This document shows positions 9,131 through 19,277 of a DNA stretch of 64,000 nucleotides, piece after piece. Both the position numbers and the translations under genes were made by a program. This DNA is from Calothrix sp. PCC 6303 (GTDB lineage Bacteria > Cyanobacteriota > Cyanobacteriia > Cyanobacteriales > Nostocaceae): the NCBI RefSeq assembly GCF_000317435.1, contig NC_019751.1:2232001-2296000 (forward strand), in the 5' to 3' direction. Within the stretch, counting starts at the first letter, position 1, and every line of letters starts with the position of its first letter. The notes below the pieces were generated by a model, which did no database searches, was not told the origin of the DNA, and saw nothing but the letters and a program-made list of their open reading frames with translations.

Positions 9131-10869
9131 TTTTTATTAAGAACGGCTATTGTGCTGGTGGCAGCATTAATATATAAATCTGTCAATTTTATATTTTATT
9201 TGAATATGCTGTTTTATATCCTATCTAAAGTGTATCTGGAATAAGTTCATAAAAATCAAATTTGAACTTGGGGTATCGGACAGACCAGGACGAATGTCTA
9301 TAGATTATACAATTCAAATATCTAATTATCCCATGAAATAGATATCTTGCCTACTCTAGATTGATCAATCCAATCAATATCTTTGCATATTTTCTTACCA
9401 CCTCATTGTTGTTTGTGGACTCTCCTGCAAGTAAAGCTAGCTGGTAATAGATAATTTTATTTATCTATTGATAATCAGGGTTTGTAGTTAATATTTACTT
9501 TGCTTATGAGTCAGACGATGAAGGGGATCCTAGTAGTCTGTCAAAGTAAAAATGCGGGGTAGGAGTCCCAGAAGAATGGGGAATGACTGATGAGTCAACA
9601 TAAGTAGGTGGGTGTTGAAAATCGTCTTTATGACAAGGCAGTAAGCAGTCACGATGAAAAATTTTTTTCACCGTCAAGGATGTAAGGGATTTTCCTAGTA
9701 CAGATCGGCGGAAATAAAGCAACCATTGCAAATAGACAAAAAGCTTGTTTTATGGGCTTTATTCCTTCTGCCCTTGGACAAGCTCAGGGTAACACCTCCT
9801 GCCTTTTTACTTCTACCTTCACGTACTAGTACTCCCTACTCACTACTCACTTACAAGTCATTAGGGATCAGACTTTGAAGCTAATTTACATTACGTTACA
9901 TAGCGGGAACTATTTTGGGGGCGGAAACTTCCAAAAATAGTTTCCAAGAAGTTGTGTTTATTCCCGCCGACTTACTGAGCCTGATGGGCTATTTGCCAAA
10001 ATTAGTCATTGCCAGCGTAATCAAATGAAGCGAAGCAATCTCAACCTTTGCGTTTCTGGAGCGTGAACCCTTCGGTTTTATGCTTTATTTCCCTAAATCG
10101 CAAAGGAAACACCAAAGGTTAACACTTAATGCAATGACATATTTGACAGCTAATAAACTCCATGTTTCAACACGGATGAGGTTTAGTTAAGATATCTTTA
10201 ACTTAACAGTTAAGACATAAACTGAAGATTTGTATCTAACTTGAGATGTATTTTTTATATATCGGTTAAAGTTAAATTTCTAAAATTATCAGCAAAAAAC
10301 TCCAAATTTAGCTTTGCTTACTACTAACCAATTGAATTATGCAAAAATTGTTTGTATTCAGATAAAGTTATCTTGCTAGTTGATAAGATAATTAAACAAA
10401 AATAAAACAATGTCTCTTTCCAAATCATTATAATTCCTAAAGGTTTGAAAGGGATGATCTAAGGTCATAATTGTTCTATCGATCAATACAATTGTGGAGT
10501 TAAAGCACCAAAACAATGTTGGTATCACCACCAGTAAGCTGGTTAAGCATAAGGTCGGTGTTTTTCCTCAGGCAGGTAGCGATGGTTGGGAATTACCGTT
10601 GAGAGGACAACTAGATTGTGAGCATCAGCTTGTCTATTAACGCTGAATCAATGTTTTCCAAATATTGGAGCTTGTAGGGATGATACTAATGCTAGATGGC
10701 AATAGGTGGATCGTTGCTTCTTCCAAGAGGGATTGCAGCTTTTTGTAACGTAAGTTGTATTTTTTTGTTGTTATAGTATCGATTTGAATTGAATTGAATT
10801 TTTTTGTAAAGATATGGCATCTAAGCCACAACACCATTAGCGATTTGGGCAATCGGTGGGGTTAGGTGC
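9131..10869. other. 1.7 kb spacer between kaiA and the histidine kinase
   Basis: No convincing gene in either direction. The AT-rich half next to kaiA should hold the kaiA promoter. The middle contains dispersed repeat A (9638-9860). Near 10004-10140 are short stretches (GAAGCGAAGCAATCT and similar) typical of the small interspersed repeats of this genome. Near 10195-10215 TTAAGATATC/TTTAACTTAA forms an AT-rich palindrome. A 48-codon GTG-started frame at 10494-10640 is open but has no ribosome site. Confidence 0.6.
9638..9860 (+). repeat. Dispersed repeat A, copy 2 (longest copy)
   Basis: The copy begins near GCAGTAAGCAGTCACG and ends CACTTACAAGTCA. Its ends match copy 1 at 151-267. Its centre (AGCTTGTTTTATGGGCTTT and flanks, through TTCACGTACTAG) matches, in reverse complement, 50491-50590 downstream of dnaX. 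It encodes nothing recognisable and looks like a non-autonomous, MITE-like or REP-like element. Confidence 0.75.
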
Positions 10870-13800
10870 TTGAAATCTTATTTTAGACTTAATCCATGCC
10901 TTAACCTAATGTTACATTATTCACTTTATGAGTTTATTTTAAGTTTGCCTAGTTGCCAAGGGACATTGAGATTGGCGACTATTTTGGAGATGTTTGAGCA
11001 AACACAGTGCGATCGCATAATTGTTTTAAACGAGGAAAATATTCCGATTGGCTTACTCAATTCTGCTTGTTTGCTACGAAAATTATTATTGCTTCCTGAG
11101 GTTGATTTACAGCAACAGTTAGGAAACCTCCTAAATGGAAGTTTAAACGGGGAATTTATTGAACCGATTCAAGTTATCTCAGCTAAAACTAAATTTGAGG
11201 ATTTTTGCCAAATCCTGAAGCAAGAACATAGTGATCACAAAAATCACCATGATTTAAATTGGATAGTTGTTGATGATGCTGATAATCGGTTACTAGGAGT
11301 TCTCGATAGCCTGCGGATATTGAAATATATCTCTCAACAAACCATCACAAAACAGCAGCCACAGCGAAAAAAACAGCTTTCAACGGCAAAATCTAGCCCC
11401 AGTCAACGCCAAAAAGCGAAATTACCTACACCTGCTTTGAATGTCCCCAGCAAAGTCAGCAGCAGTCACCAATCCCCCCATCAGCATCCATTGATTCAAT
11501 TATTGGAGCGCTTACCTTGGCCCTTAATGCTGCAAACTACAAGTGGTGAGGTGGTGACACAAAACCCAGCTTGGTGGCAACAGTTGGGTATGTTAAAAGA
11601 TCCTGAAGGAATTAGACAAGAAGTGGAAATGGTGCTATCTCCGTTTTCTCGACAACAACAGGAATATACACCTGATTTAGTGCCGCAAGCTTCTCAATCG
11701 GTAGGTTCTTCTACTAAAGTAGCGCCTAGTTCATCACCACAGGTATCTCGTACCAAAAGGGCAACCAAATCTCAGAAGGTTAAACCTGTTGAAGTTAATG
11801 CGCCAGGACGTTGTTTTTTAGATAATGAGTTAGGTACTTGTACCTGTGTGGTGGAAGTGCAAAGTGGACAGGAACGGGTGTGGCAATTTGCCAAAATTCC
11901 CTTGGATAGTCCAGAATCTAAGGCTTACGGCATTGATTATGAAACAACATTTACCCCCGCTGAAGCCATTCTTCATGCGAATTTGTGGTTGATGTTGGCA
12001 ACAGATGTTACCGAAAAACAACAGCTTTGTAAAGAATTGGCAGCCAAAAATGCCGATTTGATTCAACTTAACCGTCTCAAGGATGAGTTTTTAGCCTGCA
12101 TCAGCCATGAGTTGAAAACACCGTTAACATCTGTTTTGGGGTTGTCACGGTTACTAGTGGAACAGCAACTAGGAGAACTGAACGAACGTCAAGCCAGATA
12201 TGCGGGGTTAATTCATCAAAGTGGACGGCATTTGATGACCGTTGTCAATGATATTTTAGATTTGACCCGGATGGAAACCGGGCAGATGGAATTGACACCC
12301 GCCACTGTTAATATTCAGGTAGTATGCGATCGCGCGATCGCAGAAGCCAAGACAATTCATCAACAAAGTAGCAAAGCCCCCATTGGTAGTTCCTCAAATT
12401 CACCCACTCACCAATTTACCCTCAACATTCAACCAGGTTTGGAAGAAATCGTTGCCGATGAACTCAGATTAAGACAAATGTTAGTCCATCTATTTTCCAA
12501 TGCCTTAAAATTCACCGAAACAGGTGGTAAAATTGGTCTTAAGATTAGCCGTTGGGAAGGCTGGATTGCTTTCACTATTTGGGATACAGGAATCGGAATT
12601 CCAGAACATCAACAACACCTAATTTTCCAAAAATTTCAACAGTTGGAAAATCCCCTAACTCGACAATTTGAGGGGACAGGTTTGGGATTAGTACTTACCC
12701 GTGCTTTAGCACGACTCCATGGTGGAGATGTCAGCTTTCTTTCCCGCGAAGGTAAAGGTAGCCAATTTACCCTTCTTTTACCCCCAACTCCTGCCAAAAA
12801 TTCCTTTACAGATCAACAGGTACGGCGTTGGTCGGCTTTTAACGACAGTAATATTAGTAACCAGAATAACACCGTAAATTCATCTAAAAATGCCGGCTTA
12901 TTTCGGGAAACATCCAAACCATCACAAAACAACAATGACGTTTTCTGGGACGAAAACGAGGATTTAATCCTCCATGGGAAAGTCCCTCTGTCTCAGTCTG
13001 TACCCAATTCCAATTCATCACAACGTCTAGTTTTAGTCGTGGAAGCAGTGGGACGATATATTGAAGATTTAACAGAACAACTTACAGGTTTAGGTTATCG
13101 CGTCGTCATTGCTAGATCAGGTTGTGAAGCGGTGGAAAAAGCTCGACGTTTACAACCCAAAGCCATATTCCTCAACCCTTTGCTACCTTTGTTATCAGGT
13201 TGGGATGTGTTAACTTTGCTCAAATCTGACTCAGCAACGCGGGGAATCAAAGTAATTGTGACTGCTACTGCCGCTGAAAAAGAACAAGCATTTACAAATC
13301 GTGCTGATAGTTTCTTGAGTTTGCCTGTTCAACACCAGATGTTAGCACCAACCTTAGAAGCTTTGCAAAGCTTGTCCGAACCGAAAAAATCTGGTAAAGA
13401 TCAACGGGAAACCATTACAACTAATAATCCTCTGCGGATTCTTCGGTTAGTTGAACCAGATATGGAGTCAAATTCGCAACCATTTCTTTGCGAACATCGC
13501 ATCATTGAAGTCGATGATTTTGAACAAGCTGATGTTTTGTCGAAAGTGTGGGAGTTTGATGTCATTTTGTTAGATGCTGAAAATCAAACGGCATTAAATT
13601 TTCTGGAAAAAATAGCCAAGCGTCCCCGTTTATCCGGTATTCCCTTAGTTACCTGTACTGTTGAAACCACTCAAGCTGCTTCACAAATTGAAGGACTTTC
13701 AGTGTTTCCATGTTTAGCATCATCAGAAAATGAACATATTTCTGATGTTGGTAAAACCGAAGCTTTATTATCGGTACTGCAAATTGCCGCTGGTGTGTGC

Positions 13801-14325
13801 TGTCCCCCAAGCATTTTAGTGGTAGATTTAACAGTATTACCAGATTTGCCGAAGGCTAAACGGGGAAATCTCCGAAAAAATGTTGAACTGGAATTATTCC
13901 CAGGATTACAACCCTTGACTGTTTCCCATGGTTGTGAGTGGTTTCAAGCTTTGATTCAATACCTACAAACAGCGGGTTTAAAGTCTTCTATGGCTCGTTC
14001 TTGGGCAGAGTTACTGCAACAAATCCGTCATCGCAGCATTGATCTATTACTGGTGTGCCTAAGTGAATCTACAGATGAAAAGCAGATTCATTCAGCTATC
14101 ACAGCTTTGAGCAAATTGCCATTTAAACTCCCACCAGTGCTGGTTTTAGATCGACGTGTCAGTGATGAGGAACCACTAACTCTGTCTGAATCTATGCAGG
14201 TAGCTATTAGTTCACTGACAAGTAAGGATGATAATCCCTTTGATTCACAAACTCAAGTATTGCCACGTTCAACTTCCATGGAAGAATTACTGAATCGGAT
14301 TAATTTGGGTTTAAAGGGATATTGA
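10870..14325 (+). CDS. Hybrid sensor histidine kinase with degenerate receivers
   Basis: A 1151-residue soluble kinase from TTG at 10870; an ATG at 10912 is an alternative. Residues 1-155 look like a CBS-type pair, followed by a basic linker, then a PAS-like segment (LLERLPWPLMLQTTSGEVV). HisKA has the phosphoacceptor His413 in ISHELKTPLTSVLG; the ATPase domain has DTGIGIPEHQ and GTGLGLVLTRA near 603. Three receiver-like domains follow. In the first, the expected phospho-Asp is Asn769 (FLNPLLPLLSGWDV); the second keeps Asp902 (VILLDAENQ) but is otherwise divergent; the third, near 1030-1130, lacks a clear Asp. It is divergent from kaiABC. I recall a similar kinase at this place in Anabaena; a link to clock input is inference from location. 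Confidence 0.9.
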   Translation: MKSYFRLNPCLNLMLHYSLYEFILSLPSCQGTLRLATILEMFEQTQCDRIIVLNEENIPIGLLNSACLLRKLLLLPEVDLQQQLGNLLNGSLNGEFIEPIQVISAKTKFEDFCQILKQEHSDHKNHHDLNWIVVDDADNRLLGVLDSLRILKYISQQTITKQQPQRKKQLSTAKSSPSQRQKAKLPTPALNVPSKVSSSHQSPHQHPLIQLLERLPWPLMLQTTSGEVVTQNPAWWQQLGMLKDPEGIRQEVEMVLSPFSRQQQEYTPDLVPQASQSVGSSTKVAPSSSPQVSRTKRATKSQKVKPVEVNAPGRCFLDNELGTCTCVVEVQSGQERVWQFAKIPLDSPESKAYGIDYETTFTPAEAILHANLWLMLATDVTEKQQLCKELAAKNADLIQLNRLKDEFLACISHELKTPLTSVLGLSRLLVEQQLGELNERQARYAGLIHQSGRHLMTVVNDILDLTRMETGQMELTPATVNIQVVCDRAIAEAKTIHQQSSKAPIGSSSNSPTHQFTLNIQPGLEEIVADELRLRQMLVHLFSNALKFTETGGKIGLKISRWEGWIAFTIWDTGIGIPEHQQHLIFQKFQQLENPLTRQFEGTGLGLVLTRALARLHGGDVSFLSREGKGSQFTLLLPPTPAKNSFTDQQVRRWSAFNDSNISNQNNTVNSSKNAGLFRETSKPSQNNNDVFWDENEDLILHGKVPLSQSVPNSNSSQRLVLVVEAVGRYIEDLTEQLTGLGYRVVIARSGCEAVEKARRLQPKAIFLNPLLPLLSGWDVLTLLKSDSATRGIKVIVTATAAEKEQAFTNRADSFLSLPVQHQMLAPTLEALQSLSEPKKSGKDQRETITTNNPLRILRLVEPDMESNSQPFLCEHRIIEVDDFEQADVLSKVWEFDVILLDAENQTALNFLEKIAKRPRLSGIPLVTCTVETTQAASQIEGLSVFPCLASSENEHISDVGKTEALLSVLQIAAGVCCPPSILVVDLTVLPDLPKAKRGNLRKNVELELFPGLQPLTVSHGCEWFQALIQYLQTAGLKSSMARSWAELLQQIRHRSIDLLLVCLSESTDEKQIHSAITALSKLPFKLPPVLVLDRRVSDEEPLTLSESMQVAISSLTSKDDNPFDSQTQVLPRSTSMEELLNRINLGLKGY

Positions 14326-14381
14326 ATCAGTTATCAGTGAACAGTGAAGAGTAAACAGATTTCCTGTTTCCCTTTCCCTAA

Positions 14382-16175
14382 CTACTGTTTTTTACCCAAT
14401 CTGACTAACTCATAAACACCGCTTTTACCCAAGCTAGTGTAATCTTTGGGTTGTAGTCCCATTTGCGGGATTTTCGGTGATTGGGTAATGAGTAATAAAG
14501 AAGCTAATTGATTTGTAGTTTTGCTGTTGATGTAATCTTTACCCCCAGGAGTTGTTCTGATGTAGTTAACAGAACGACCTGTGTAAAATACAACACTTGG
14601 TTTTTTAAACCCTACCATAACTAACTCATCTTGGGGCTGTTTGTTTTGGAGTGCGATCGCTGATAATTGCCGTAGGGGTAATTGTCGTTGTTCGTCCAGC
14701 AAAAATAGGGCTGGTGTGATGACGATGAGCAAAAATAGGGAAAATGCTGCTAAATTTACACCCAAAATAGTTACCCACTGACGACGTATGACAAAAAACG
14801 CTAGTATCAATCCACATACCAGCCAAATTACACCCCCAATTGTCGTCAAATTCGACTTTTGCAAAGCTTCCCCAAAATTTGGTAGCGCAGGATCACTACC
14901 CAGCATTTGCGGGACGTAAAATAAAACTACTCCCAGAGTAATTATGAAAGCTACATTCACCCAACCACTAACTCTTAACCAAAAGTAATTTGGTGCATCT
15001 GAAGAGTTTGGCAGCAACTCAGCCCAAAGTAAAGCAATCAGAATTGCCGCAGCTGGCATTAAGGGTAAAACATAACTGGGAAGTTTGGTAATGGAAACGG
15101 TAAAAAAGCCAAACACACCCAAAAACCAGAATACAGCGAATAGGGGTAATTGATGCGATCGCGTTTGCGAACTCCACCAGCTACGTCGCCAAAATTTCAA
15201 CCTGGCGATGGCTATTGGTAAGTAAACTGAGTAGGGAGCAAAAAGTAGTAATACGACTAAAAAATAAAAATACCAAGGTGCTGAATGTCTATTGACGACA
15301 CTTGTAAAACGTTCAACATTATGGTATAGAAAAAAAGAATTAATAAAACTCCAACCGTTACGCCAAGTTACCAAGATGTACCACGGTGCAGCTAAAACTA
15401 GAATAGTTAAAGTGCCGAGAATTAGGTGCATTTCACCCATAACTTCTCGCAATTTTCCAACATAAAGTAGGAAAGCAGCAATAATTAAACCAGGTAAAAC
15501 AATACCCACAGGACCTTTTGTTAAAATTGCCCCAGCAACGAATATATAAAAAAACATATACCAATTAGTTTTTTTCCGATTTTCTTCTGGGGAAGTTGCA
15601 TAACCCAAAAAGAAACAGAATAAACCTGAAGCAATACAACCAGTTAATAACATGTCAGAAACACCCGTGCGTCCCCAGATAATCATCTCTGGAGTGAAAC
15701 ATATCACCGCACCGCAGAAAGCAGCAGTTACCCAGCGTTTAGTTGGGGAAGAAATCCCAGTTAAATTATCCCGTTGCAACTGGTACCACTGCAACACATA
15801 GAAACTCAAACCCACCACCACCATAGCAGCGATGGCACTAGGTAAACGTACAGCCCACTCATTTACCCCTAGAATAGAATACGCGATCGCTTGACACCAA
15901 TAAATCAGTGCTGGCTTATCAAAACGAGTCTGATTATTAAAAAATGGCGTAATCCAATCACCCCTCACCAACATCTGTCGGGAAGCTTCCGCAAACAAAG
16001 GTTCAGTTTCATCAACCAAACCCACACTTCCCAAATTCAGGAAGAACCCTATCCCCCCAAATACCGCCAACCATAACACAGAAAGCATCACAGCAAGGAC
16101 TGGACGCTTGTCAAGTTCTCGAAAAAACTGCTCAAAACCTCGATTTTTCATTAGTAGCCAAAAGCCATTAATCAA
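14382..16175 (-). CDS. ArnT-like glycosyltransferase (GT39/GT83 family membrane protein)
   Basis: A 597-residue polytopic membrane protein with about eleven hydrophobic spans. Near residue 55 it has the first-loop acidic motif VDETEPLFAEASRQML followed by GDWITPFFNNQTRFDKP, the signature of ArnT/PMT-type transferases that move a sugar from a polyprenyl-phosphate donor to lipid or protein outside the cytoplasmic membrane. A TKGPVGIVLPG loop and a soluble C-terminal part follow. Substrate unknown. The start could instead be the ATG at 16151. The gene stands alone, convergent with the histidine kinase gene. Confidence 0.9.
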   Translation of the reverse strand: MINGFWLLMKNRGFEQFFRELDKRPVLAVMLSVLWLAVFGGIGFFLNLGSVGLVDETEPLFAEASRQMLVRGDWITPFFNNQTRFDKPALIYWCQAIAYSILGVNEWAVRLPSAIAAMVVVGLSFYVLQWYQLQRDNLTGISSPTKRWVTAAFCGAVICFTPEMIIWGRTGVSDMLLTGCIASGLFCFFLGYATSPEENRKKTNWYMFFYIFVAGAILTKGPVGIVLPGLIIAAFLLYVGKLREVMGEMHLILGTLTILVLAAPWYILVTWRNGWSFINSFFLYHNVERFTSVVNRHSAPWYFYFLVVLLLFAPYSVYLPIAIARLKFWRRSWWSSQTRSHQLPLFAVFWFLGVFGFFTVSITKLPSYVLPLMPAAAILIALLWAELLPNSSDAPNYFWLRVSGWVNVAFIITLGVVLFYVPQMLGSDPALPNFGEALQKSNLTTIGGVIWLVCGLILAFFVIRRQWVTILGVNLAAFSLFLLIVITPALFLLDEQRQLPLRQLSAIALQNKQPQDELVMVGFKKPSVVFYTGRSVNYIRTTPGGKDYINSKTTNQLASLLLITQSPKIPQMGLQPKDYTSLGKSGVYELVRLGKKQ

Positions 16176-16311
16176 TAGTCAATAGTCAACATTTAGGCGA
16201 CATAAGTCAATAGTCGTGGTTAAGATTCAATTGGTTGCATTACTTTTTGAGATATATTTTTCAGTTAGGAACGTAAATTTAATAGCCTGTAATCATAACT
16301 AAACTTGGAAT

Positions 16312-16409
16312 GGTGCGTTACGCAAGGCTTTTCTTGTAGCTTGCTTCCCGTAGGGTATGCCGTCAGGCTATACACACCCTACTGTTGCACTTTATTTAAT
16401 CCACATTCC
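16312..16409. repeat. Dispersed repeat B, copy 1
   Basis: The segment begins with GGTGCGTTACG and ends ACACACCCTAC...TTTATTTAATCCACATTCCT, finishing at the stop codon of the DUF29 gene. The last 38 bases recur in reverse complement at 20430-20469 with about five differences, and GGTGCGTTACG recurs in the palindrome at 20511-20544. This is a short interspersed repeat, not a gene. Confidence 0.65.
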
Positions 16410-16916
16410 TTATTGGCGATTAACTAACTCGCTAGGTTCACCAGGATAAAAGCTATTGCTAAAAATATCTTCCAAATCATAGGGACATTCTAAGGGAAAA
16501 GTTTCCTCAGGTAAATCAGTTTCTCCCATTGCCAAATCCCTAGCATTTTCATAGGCTTCTACTAACCCATCATCAAGATAGGATTTTAAACTAGGATTAT
16601 CTTGGAGTAAACGTAAAGTATCACGACGTTGAATCCGAAGAGTTGCCAACCAGCTACGACTACGACATTGGGGTTGAAACTGCCATTTTAATAAATGTCC
16701 AACCAACACACTCAAACGGTTACGTAGTTCTTGACGCTGCTGTTTACCCAAAGACTCAATTTCCTCAATCACATTTTGCCACTCAATTTGATTCCACTGC
16801 TGCTTGCGAATCAAATCTACTTGCTGCTGTGTCCATCCATAAAAATCAGTTTCGTAGAGACTGGGTGCAGACATTGGTATATTTGCCATCTGCGGATTAG
16901 TTTCGGGTATTTGCAT
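16410..16916 (-). CDS. DUF29 family protein
   Basis: A 168-residue protein of the DUF29 family, common in cyanobacteria and of unknown function. Typical features are LYETDFYGWTQQQVDLIRK, then NVIEEIESLGKQQRQELRNR, LLKWQFQPQCRSRSW and a late ECPYDLEDIF block. It is predicted cytosolic and helical. Some relatives lie near toxin-antitoxin genes, but no partner is seen here on the same strand. Stop codon borders repeat B. Confidence 0.88.
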   Translation of the reverse strand: MQIPETNPQMANIPMSAPSLYETDFYGWTQQQVDLIRKQQWNQIEWQNVIEEIESLGKQQRQELRNRLSVLVGHLLKWQFQPQCRSRSWLATLRIQRRDTLRLLQDNPSLKSYLDDGLVEAYENARDLAMGETDLPEETFPLECPYDLEDIFSNSFYPGEPSELVNRQ

Positions 16917-17078
16917 AAAATTCCACTTATATGATGGAAGAAATAGTAAAGAGTGGTGCGTTATGTTTCAAGCTATTATCAAGCGTGGAGCGGACTAAAT
17001 CCATCATGCGATCGCGCAAGCGAACCGTAACTTTATCACGCTAAGATAATATTTGCATATAAAGCAACTACAATTCCA

Positions 17079-17255
17079 ATGACAACTAACAAGCTACCTA
17101 AAAAGAAAGATGAAAAAACTCCAATTCCCCAGCATCCTCTGGCAAAGCTTGCAGGTAAGTTTGAAGGTGAATTTTGGGAAGATACAATCTTAGAAATTCA
17201 GAAATTTCGAGAGCTAGAAAAGCAAGATATCAATAATATTTTAGATAGTAAATAA
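17079..17255 (+). CDS. Small antitoxin-like protein (58 aa)
   Basis: A 58-residue, highly charged ORF from ATG at 17079. A Lys-rich start (NKLPKKKDEK) is followed by HPLAKLAGKFEGEFWEDT and an acidic helix. The pattern of HPL..LAG.F....W....EI resembles small cyanobacterial antitoxins or antitoxin-like orphans I know only as hypothetical. No toxin gene follows: the 130 bp after it hold a short interspersed repeat fragment. The ribosome site is weak. Function not established; could be a solitary relic. Confidence 0.5.
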   Translation: MTTNKLPKKKDEKTPIPQHPLAKLAGKFEGEFWEDTILEIQKFRELEKQDINNILDSK

Positions 17256-17406
17256 ACCTCGTCTATCTTGAGAACTGTAGTTTTCCATCAAAACCTTGAG
17301 ATTGCTTCCTTACGTCGCAATGACGCATTTGAATCGCTCAAAAAACTCCGGTTCTATAATTTATATGTAAAAATTAACTAGTATATTGAACACCATTAAA
17401 ATAAAA

Positions 17407-18147
17407 ATGCGATTACATCTTAGCACTTGGCAAGAAGTCGAAACTTACTTAGAAACTTCAAAAGGAATTATTATTCCTATTGGTTCTACTGAACAACATG
17501 GACCTACGGGATTAATTGGTACTGATGCTATTTGTGCAGAAGCAGTAGCTTATGGAGTTGGAGAAGCAACCCACGCAATCGTTGCACCGACAATTAATGT
17601 GGGAATGGCACTACATCACATAGCTTTTCCCGGTACAATCAGCCTACGTCCTAGTACCATGATCAAAGTAATTTCTGAACAGATTACTTGTTTGGCAAAA
17701 GTTGGTTTTAACAAGTTTTATTTTATTAATGGACATGGGGGAAATATTGCGACTTTAAAAGCGGCATTTTCCGAAACCTATGCTGAGTTAGAAGATTTAC
17801 AAATAGCAAATGCAACTCAAGTAGAATGTCAAGTAGCTAACTGGTTTATGTGTGGTTCTGTTTACAAGTTAGCTAAGGAATTATATGGAGATGAAGAAGG
17901 TTCCCACGCAACACCCAGTGAGGTTGCATTAACTCAATATATTTACCCGGAAGCGATTAAAAAAGCACCTTTGAGTGAAGAAGTTGGCAAAGGACATAAT
18001 ATCTATGGTGCCAAAAACTTTCGCCAGCGCTACCCTGATGGCAGAATGGGTTCTAATCCAGCTTTAGCAACACCTGAGCATGGAAAAATGTTTTACGATG
18101 CAGCAGTGAAGGAATTAAGTCAAGGTTATTTAGAGTTTGTCGGGTAG
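17407..18147 (+). CDS. Creatininase-family amidohydrolase
   Basis: About 246 residues from ATG at 17407; a TTG at 17386 would add 7 residues. It carries the metal-binding motifs IGSTEQHGPTGLIGTDA and NGHGGNIATLKAAF, and EEGSHATPSEVALTQ, the pattern of the creatininase/mycofactocin MftE-like family of metal-dependent amide hydrolases. The cyanobacterial substrate is unknown. It lies 10 bp upstream of an S66 peptidase gene on the same strand, so the two are probably cotranscribed and may act on related amide or peptide bonds. Confidence 0.92.
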   Translation: MRLHLSTWQEVETYLETSKGIIIPIGSTEQHGPTGLIGTDAICAEAVAYGVGEATHAIVAPTINVGMALHHIAFPGTISLRPSTMIKVISEQITCLAKVGFNKFYFINGHGGNIATLKAAFSETYAELEDLQIANATQVECQVANWFMCGSVYKLAKELYGDEEGSHATPSEVALTQYIYPEAIKKAPLSEEVGKGHNIYGAKNFRQRYPDGRMGSNPALATPEHGKMFYDAAVKELSQGYLEFVG

Positions 18148-18157
18148 AAAAGACTGA

Positions 18158-19117
18158 ATGCAAGCAAAAATTTCCAATTGTGAACCTCAAATTAAATCTC
18201 AAATCATGATTCCCCCAGCACTACAACCTGGTGATTTATTACGCGTAATTGCCCCTAGTGGTGCTTTGCGGGAATTAGACACATTTTCGCGGGGTGTAGA
18301 GGTTTGGCGATCGCGTGGTTATACAATCGAGGTAATTCCCCAGATAGATGACAGGTGGGGCTATTTAGCTGGAACCGATGACAAGCGTCGTTTCCATCTG
18401 CAAACAGCATGGGAAGATCCAGAGTGTAAAGGGATACTTTGCGCGCGGGGTGGATTTGGCTGTACGCGAATTTTGGAAGATTGGGATTGGAACAGGTTAA
18501 AAAATCCAAGTTCAACACCAACTTTAACCCCTAAGTGGTTAATTGGTTTTTCTGATATCACAGCTTTATTGTGGAGTCTCCACCAAGTTGGAATTTCCGG
18601 GGTTCATGGTGCAGTATTAACAACCTTAGCAGCAGAAGCCGAATGGTCACAACAAAGGTTATTTGATTGGGTAGAAGGAAAAGAAATTCCCCCATTACAG
18701 GGTAATGGTTGGGGTGGAGGTATAGTTGATGGTGTATTGTTACCTGGAAATTTGACAGTAGCAACCCATCTTTTGGGAACCAAATACCAACCCAACTTTG
18801 ATGATGTGATTTTAGCTATCGAAGACGTATCAGAAGCACCCTATCGAATTGATAGAATGTTGACACAATGGCGAATGAGTGGAGTCTTAGCTAAAGTGCG
18901 GGGTATTGCCATCGGCAGATTTAGTCAGTGTGAACCACCGGCAAATATCCCCAGTTTTAATGTGATGGAAGTATTACGCGATCGCTTATCTGATTTAAAC
19001 ATACCTATTGTGTCAGATTTACCCTTTGGTCATGATGGTAATAACGCAGCATTACCCGTCGGAGTCATGGCAAAACTAGATGCAAATCAAGGAACTTTGG
19101 CAATACAGAAAAACTAG
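18158..19117 (+). CDS. S66 peptidase (LD-carboxypeptidase / MccF-like)
   Basis: A 319-residue serine peptidase of family S66. Markers are LRVIAPSGALRE at the N-terminus, CARGGFGCTRIL, the nucleophile region IGFSDITALLW, the Glu-containing LAIEDVSEAPYRIDRML and the His-containing PFGHDGNNAALPVG. Relatives cleave murein tetrapeptide L,D bonds in peptidoglycan recycling or hydrolyse microcin C-like peptide nucleotides. No signal peptide, so cytosolic. An internal ATG at 18206 (MIPPALQPGD) is an alternative start nearer the family's usual beginning. Second gene of a probable operon with the creatininase-like gene. Confidence 0.92.
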   Translation: MQAKISNCEPQIKSQIMIPPALQPGDLLRVIAPSGALRELDTFSRGVEVWRSRGYTIEVIPQIDDRWGYLAGTDDKRRFHLQTAWEDPECKGILCARGGFGCTRILEDWDWNRLKNPSSTPTLTPKWLIGFSDITALLWSLHQVGISGVHGAVLTTLAAEAEWSQQRLFDWVEGKEIPPLQGNGWGGGIVDGVLLPGNLTVATHLLGTKYQPNFDDVILAIEDVSEAPYRIDRMLTQWRMSGVLAKVRGIAIGRFSQCEPPANIPSFNVMEVLRDRLSDLNIPIVSDLPFGHDGNNAALPVGVMAKLDANQGTLAIQKN

Positions 19118-19277
19118 AAAATACAAAGATCGGCAGAAAAATAGTTCTCAACAGTATATAAATACTTCCCCCTGCTCCTCTGCTCCCTCGCTCCCCCTCT
19201 TCCTTCCCCCCTATTTCAAAATCCATTGCTATGGCACAATATAGACGTAATAAGAGAATATATTTAAAGGTAATTTA

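Noticed and set aside
9504-9731. 75-codon minus-strand ORF in the kaiA spacer
   Set aside because: It consists largely of repeat A sequence.
10494-10640. 48-codon GTG-started ORF in the spacer before the histidine kinase
   Set aside because: It has no ribosome site or family resemblance; could be gene debris but evidence is too weak.
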